Assembly (NCBI GenBank): GCA_013153635.1
Contig: JAADDZ010000025.1
Coordinates: 1-15,735, forward strand
DNA from: Aquificota bacterium
Lineage (GTDB): Bacteria; Aquificota; Aquificia; Aquificales; Hydrogenothermaceae
Direction of reading: 5' to 3'
Length of the DNA: 15,735 bases
Shown in pieces: positions 13,881 to 15,735 of the stretch. The position numbers and the translations under genes are program-made. The notes below the pieces were generated by a model, which saw only the letters and a program-made list of their open reading frames with translations, searched no databases and was not told the DNA's origin. Numbering within the stretch: the first letter of the stretch is position 1; each line of letters opens with the position of its first letter.

Positions 13881-14242
13881 TAATGTATACCTCCAGCCTC
13901 TAAGAGGGGAAGTTCTTCTATCTCTTTTATTGAAAAGTTTTTTAGGTATTCTCTAAAAGATATATCTGTAGGTATACCTTCTCTTTCTAACAGAAATCTT
14001 ATCTTTTGGAATATCTTCTCTCCTTGTTTATCTATATCTACTAAAATAATACATAGATTCACTAGCTCCATCTCTTCTACAACATCGTAGAACCTTTTTC
14101 CTTTTAGGGATATAACATTTTTTATGTGCCAATTTTTTAGTACTGATTCATCTTTTTTCCCTTCTACCAAAATGTATATGTTATCTGTATTTCCGTATTC
14201 TTGAAGTTTTTCTTTCCAATGGGAAAATGATTTGAATTTCAC
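13880..14242 (-). CDS. Small stand-alone TOPRIM-domain protein
   Basis: The chosen start is GTG at 14242 because AGGAGG lies 6 bases upstream; a longer frame to TTG 14290 overlaps mqnD and has no ribosome binding site. The protein is 120 aa. A TOPRIM domain is evident: ILVEGKKDE with Glu27, then VDIDKQGEK with Asp69 and Asp71, the acidic residues that bind Mg2+ in primases, topoisomerases and RNase M5-type nucleases. Nothing else is attached, so the whole protein is little more than this domain. It may be a ribonuclease M5-like or related nuclease. It overlaps hisF by 1 nt. The domain is well supported; function is unknown. Confidence 0.8.
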   Translation of the reverse strand: MKFKSFSHWKEKLQEYGNTDNIYILVEGKKDESVLKNWHIKNVISLKGKRFYDVVEEMELVNLCIILVDIDKQGEKIFQKIRFLLEREGIPTDISFREYLKNFSIKEIEELPLLEAGGIH

Positions 14243-14282
14243 AGCAAACCTCCTAATGTATTTAGGTAAAAGGAGACTGATG

Positions 14283-15110
14283 CTATACAAAACTAATCTT
14301 TGGTAGGGTTTTTATCAAGTTTTTTTCGTATGCTTTTGTCAAAAATGTTATTATAGCTTCTTTACCTCTATCTCCGTAATCTAAAGTGAGGTCATTAACA
14401 TACATTCCTACGAATCTGTCTGCTTTTTCTTTTTCCATATCTCTTGCAAATCTTAGGGCATAATCTAATGCTTCTTCTCTATTGTTAAGAGAGTACTCTA
14501 TACTTTCTTTTAGTATATGAGAGACATCTTTTATAACTTTTTCTCCTAGGTCTTTTCTTATAACGTTACCTCCAAGAGGTAAAGGTAACCCTTTTGTCTC
14601 TTCATACCACCATTTCCCTAAATCTAATATGCAAGACAGTCCTTCATCTTTGTAGGTTAGCTGTCCTTCGTGGATTATCAATCCTGCGTCAAAGATACCC
14701 TCTTTTACTTTTTTTATGATTTGGTCAAAGGGAACAACACTATAGGAGATATTTGGTTCAAAGAGCTTTAGAGCTAAAAACGCTGATGTTAATGTGCCGG
14801 GAATCGCTATTTTTTTGTTAGGTAGGTCTCCTATATCAAAGTCTTCTCGTGCAACAATCATAGGACCGTAATTGTCCCCCATACTAGCTCCACTTGATAA
14901 AAGAGCATATTTATCAGCTACGTAAGGAAATGCATGTATAGATATTGCACTAACCTCATACACTCCTTCTAAAGCTTTTTTGTTTAAGGTTTCTATGTCT
15001 GATAGAATGTCTTCAAATTCGTATCCTTTCAAATCGATTTTTTTGTGGTTTATAGCATAGAACATAAATGCATCGTCAGAATCAGGACTGTGAGCTACTC
15101 TTATTCTCAT
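14283..15110 (-). CDS. mqnD: MqnD, 1,4-dihydroxy-6-naphthoate synthase
   Basis: This 275-aa protein is of the MqnA/MqnD family (periplasmic-binding-like fold, but cytoplasmic, no signal peptide). HSPDSDDAFMFYAI at 7-20 corresponds to the MqnD N-terminal motif, and LIIHEGQLTY with His147 is the conserved catalytic histidine region of MqnD, absent in MqnA. It converts cyclic de-hypoxanthine futalosine to 1,4-dihydroxy-6-naphthoate in the futalosine route to menaquinone. Respiratory quinone is needed by a Sox-based lithotroph, so the presence is coherent, but other mqn genes are not in view. GAGGTG precedes the ATG and the gap to the upstream gene is 40 bases. The call is strong for MqnD, with a small chance of MqnA. 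Confidence 0.88.
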   Translation of the reverse strand: MRIRVAHSPDSDDAFMFYAINHKKIDLKGYEFEDILSDIETLNKKALEGVYEVSAISIHAFPYVADKYALLSSGASMGDNYGPMIVAREDFDIGDLPNKKIAIPGTLTSAFLALKLFEPNISYSVVPFDQIIKKVKEGIFDAGLIIHEGQLTYKDEGLSCILDLGKWWYEETKGLPLPLGGNVIRKDLGEKVIKDVSHILKESIEYSLNNREEALDYALRFARDMEKEKADRFVGMYVNDLTLDYGDRGKEAIITFLTKAYEKNLIKTLPKISFV

Positions 15111-15142
15111 AAAACACCTCTTAAAACGGAAAATTTTAAGAT

Positions 15143-15148
15143 ATTATA
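15143..15148 (-). promoter_or_regulatory. Possible -10 box for the mqnD transcript
   Basis: A perfect TATAAT on the minus strand lies 33 bases before the mqnD ATG, in the 40-base gap after the MotE-like gene. No good -35 sequence lies 17 bases further up, so this is a weak prediction in AT-rich DNA. Between it and the start is an AT-only 8-bp inverted repeat (15119-15141). Confidence 0.3.
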
Positions 15149-15150
15149 TT

Positions 15151-15624
15151 CTAATTTTGAGAAGATGGGGGGTTATTTTGATTTTTAATCTCTGTCAATA
15201 TTTTTACTATTTTATCTACCATTTCAGGTTTTACATAGTTCATAACTTCTCCAGCCAATCTAGGTTTCATATTGTATATAATGTAAGCGGCTTTTAGAGG
15301 GTCTTTCATCTTTGATATTTTCTCTCCTGCCATTTCTGGCTCCATTTTTTCAAAGACTTTACCTAACTTTTTGTACCTTTCTTGGTTTACTTTTTGGACT
15401 ATCTTTTCAAACTCTTTTTTTTCTTTTTCTAGCTTTTTTCTCTTTTTCTCTATCTCTTCTAATAAAAGATTGTTTTTCTCTATAAGTTTTTTAACTTCTA
15501 ATTTTAACTTTTCAAGTCTTTGTATCTCTTTTTGTATCTCTTTTTTTTCTACTTCACCATAAGAAAAGTTAGTTATTAAGTTTACGGCTGTTAGTATGGT
15601 TAGTAATTTCGTCAAGTAACGCAT
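15151..15624 (-). CDS. MotE-like protein with coiled coil and MgtE N-terminal domain
   Basis: This 157-aa protein has a signal peptide or anchor (residues 5-22), a long coiled coil of Lys/Glu heptads (about 28-85), and a C-terminal MgtE_N-type helical domain with KLGKVFEKMEPEMAGE, MKPRLAGEVMNYV and KIVKIL repeats. Proteins with this plan lie next to fliJ in flagellar operons and act in the periplasm near the motor. Here the fliJ-like gene is directly upstream and overlaps by 56 nt, in agreement. It ends 40 bases before mqnD. The call is by architecture and neighbours; the exact motor role is not established from sequence. Confidence 0.75.
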   Translation of the reverse strand: MRYLTKLLTILTAVNLITNFSYGEVEKKEIQKEIQRLEKLKLEVKKLIEKNNLLLEEIEKKRKKLEKEKKEFEKIVQKVNQERYKKLGKVFEKMEPEMAGEKISKMKDPLKAAYIIYNMKPRLAGEVMNYVKPEMVDKIVKILTEIKNQNNPPSSQN

Positions 15625-15735
15625 TTTCCCTCTTCTCTTCTAATTTTTTTTTCAATTTTTCTTGTTTTTTTTGATAGTTCTCCATCAATTTTTTTTCTGC
15701 AATTAGCTCTTTTAACTTGAATCTCTTTTGGTCTA
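15569..15735 (-). CDS. fliJ: FliJ-like flagellar export chaperone (C-terminal part, cut by window edge)
   Basis: An open frame enters from the right edge (first complete codon at 15733) and ends at TAA 15569-15571, giving 55 residues. It is a lysine/glutamate-rich coiled coil (KRFKLKELIAEKKLMENY), and a DE pair (LLDEIT) near the C-terminus is typical of the FliJ end. FliJ escorts export substrates to the flagellar type III ATPase FliI. Most of the gene is outside the window. It overlaps the MotE-like gene by 56 nt, an unusually long overlap. The identification is moderate because coiled coils resemble each other. Confidence 0.6.
   Translation of the reverse strand, partial: DQKRFKLKELIAEKKLMENYQKKQEKLKKKLEEKRENALLDEITNHTNSRKLNN

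Noticed and set aside
14243-14290. Longer TOPRIM start at TTG 14290
   Set aside because: It overlaps mqnD and has no ribosome binding site, whereas GTG 14242 is 6 bases after AGGAGG.
15119-15141. AT-only inverted repeat before mqnD as a terminator or riboswitch
   Set aside because: The stem contains almost only A-T pairs, is weak at high temperature, and has no T-run after it.
1-15735. CRISPR arrays, insertion sequences, tRNA or rRNA
   Set aside because: No regularly spaced repeats, transposase-like frames, long terminal inverted repeats or tRNA-like sequences were noticed on reading both strands.

Overview
The window looks like a chromosomal segment of a thermophilic, sulfur-oxidising Aquificota bacterium, most likely of the Sulfurihydrogenibium/Persephonella type. 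The evidence is indirect: the DNA is AT-rich (about one third G+C by eye), the proteins are rich in Lys, Glu and Ile, ribosome binding sites are strong AGGAGG, and a periplasmic thiosulfate-oxidising (Sox) operon without soxCD sits beside futalosine-pathway menaquinone and flagellar genes. The genus was not checked by any search.

Layout. At 1-392 (minus) is the start of a P-loop ATPase resembling ExeA/GspA/MshM, cut by the window edge. At 457-1943 (plus) is a two-gene unit, a pteridine-reductase-like SDR and a metallo-beta-lactamase-fold protein with a 4-nt overlap; the SDR mRNA looks leaderless. Everything after that lies on the minus strand. At 8689-2003 is a Sox operon read soxX, thioredoxin-like (SoxW-like), soxY, soxZ, soxA, soxB, DUF302, porin, DUF302-like. 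It ends at a hairpin plus T-run terminator (1941-1965) that is convergent with the SDR/MBL unit. Further upstream are a PilM/PilN-like inner-membrane protein and a type IV pilin-like protein (8843-10754), a GT-C glycosyltransferase, a ThiE/TenI-like protein, a previously hidden 33-aa membrane peptide, hisF, a small TOPRIM protein and mqnD (10825-15110). At the right edge are a MotE/MgtE-N-like flagellar protein and the 3' end of a fliJ-like gene.

How the genes work together. SoxXA attaches thiosulfate sulfur to the C-terminal cysteine of SoxY (held by SoxZ), and SoxB hydrolyses off sulfate. Without soxCD here, the sulfane sulfur would need another outlet. A thioredoxin-like protein could keep cysteines reduced. 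The anion-type porin of the OprP/O family may let thiosulfate or sulfate across the outer membrane, and two secreted DUF302 proteins of unknown role flank it.

Most notable non-coding signals. (1) Upstream of soxX is a near-consensus sigma-54 -24/-12 element with two 16-bp palindromic sites whose centres are 32 bp apart, as expected for an enhancer-binding protein. (2) Between the porin and the last DUF302 gene, a compact RNA leader can fold as an H-type pseudoknot directly abutting a second hairpin. (3) A 33-codon ORF with a good ribosome binding site and ATGA coupling encodes a single membrane helix. No tRNA, rRNA, insertion sequence or CRISPR array was seen. No gene-free stretch exceeds 300 bases; the longest is 8690-8842.
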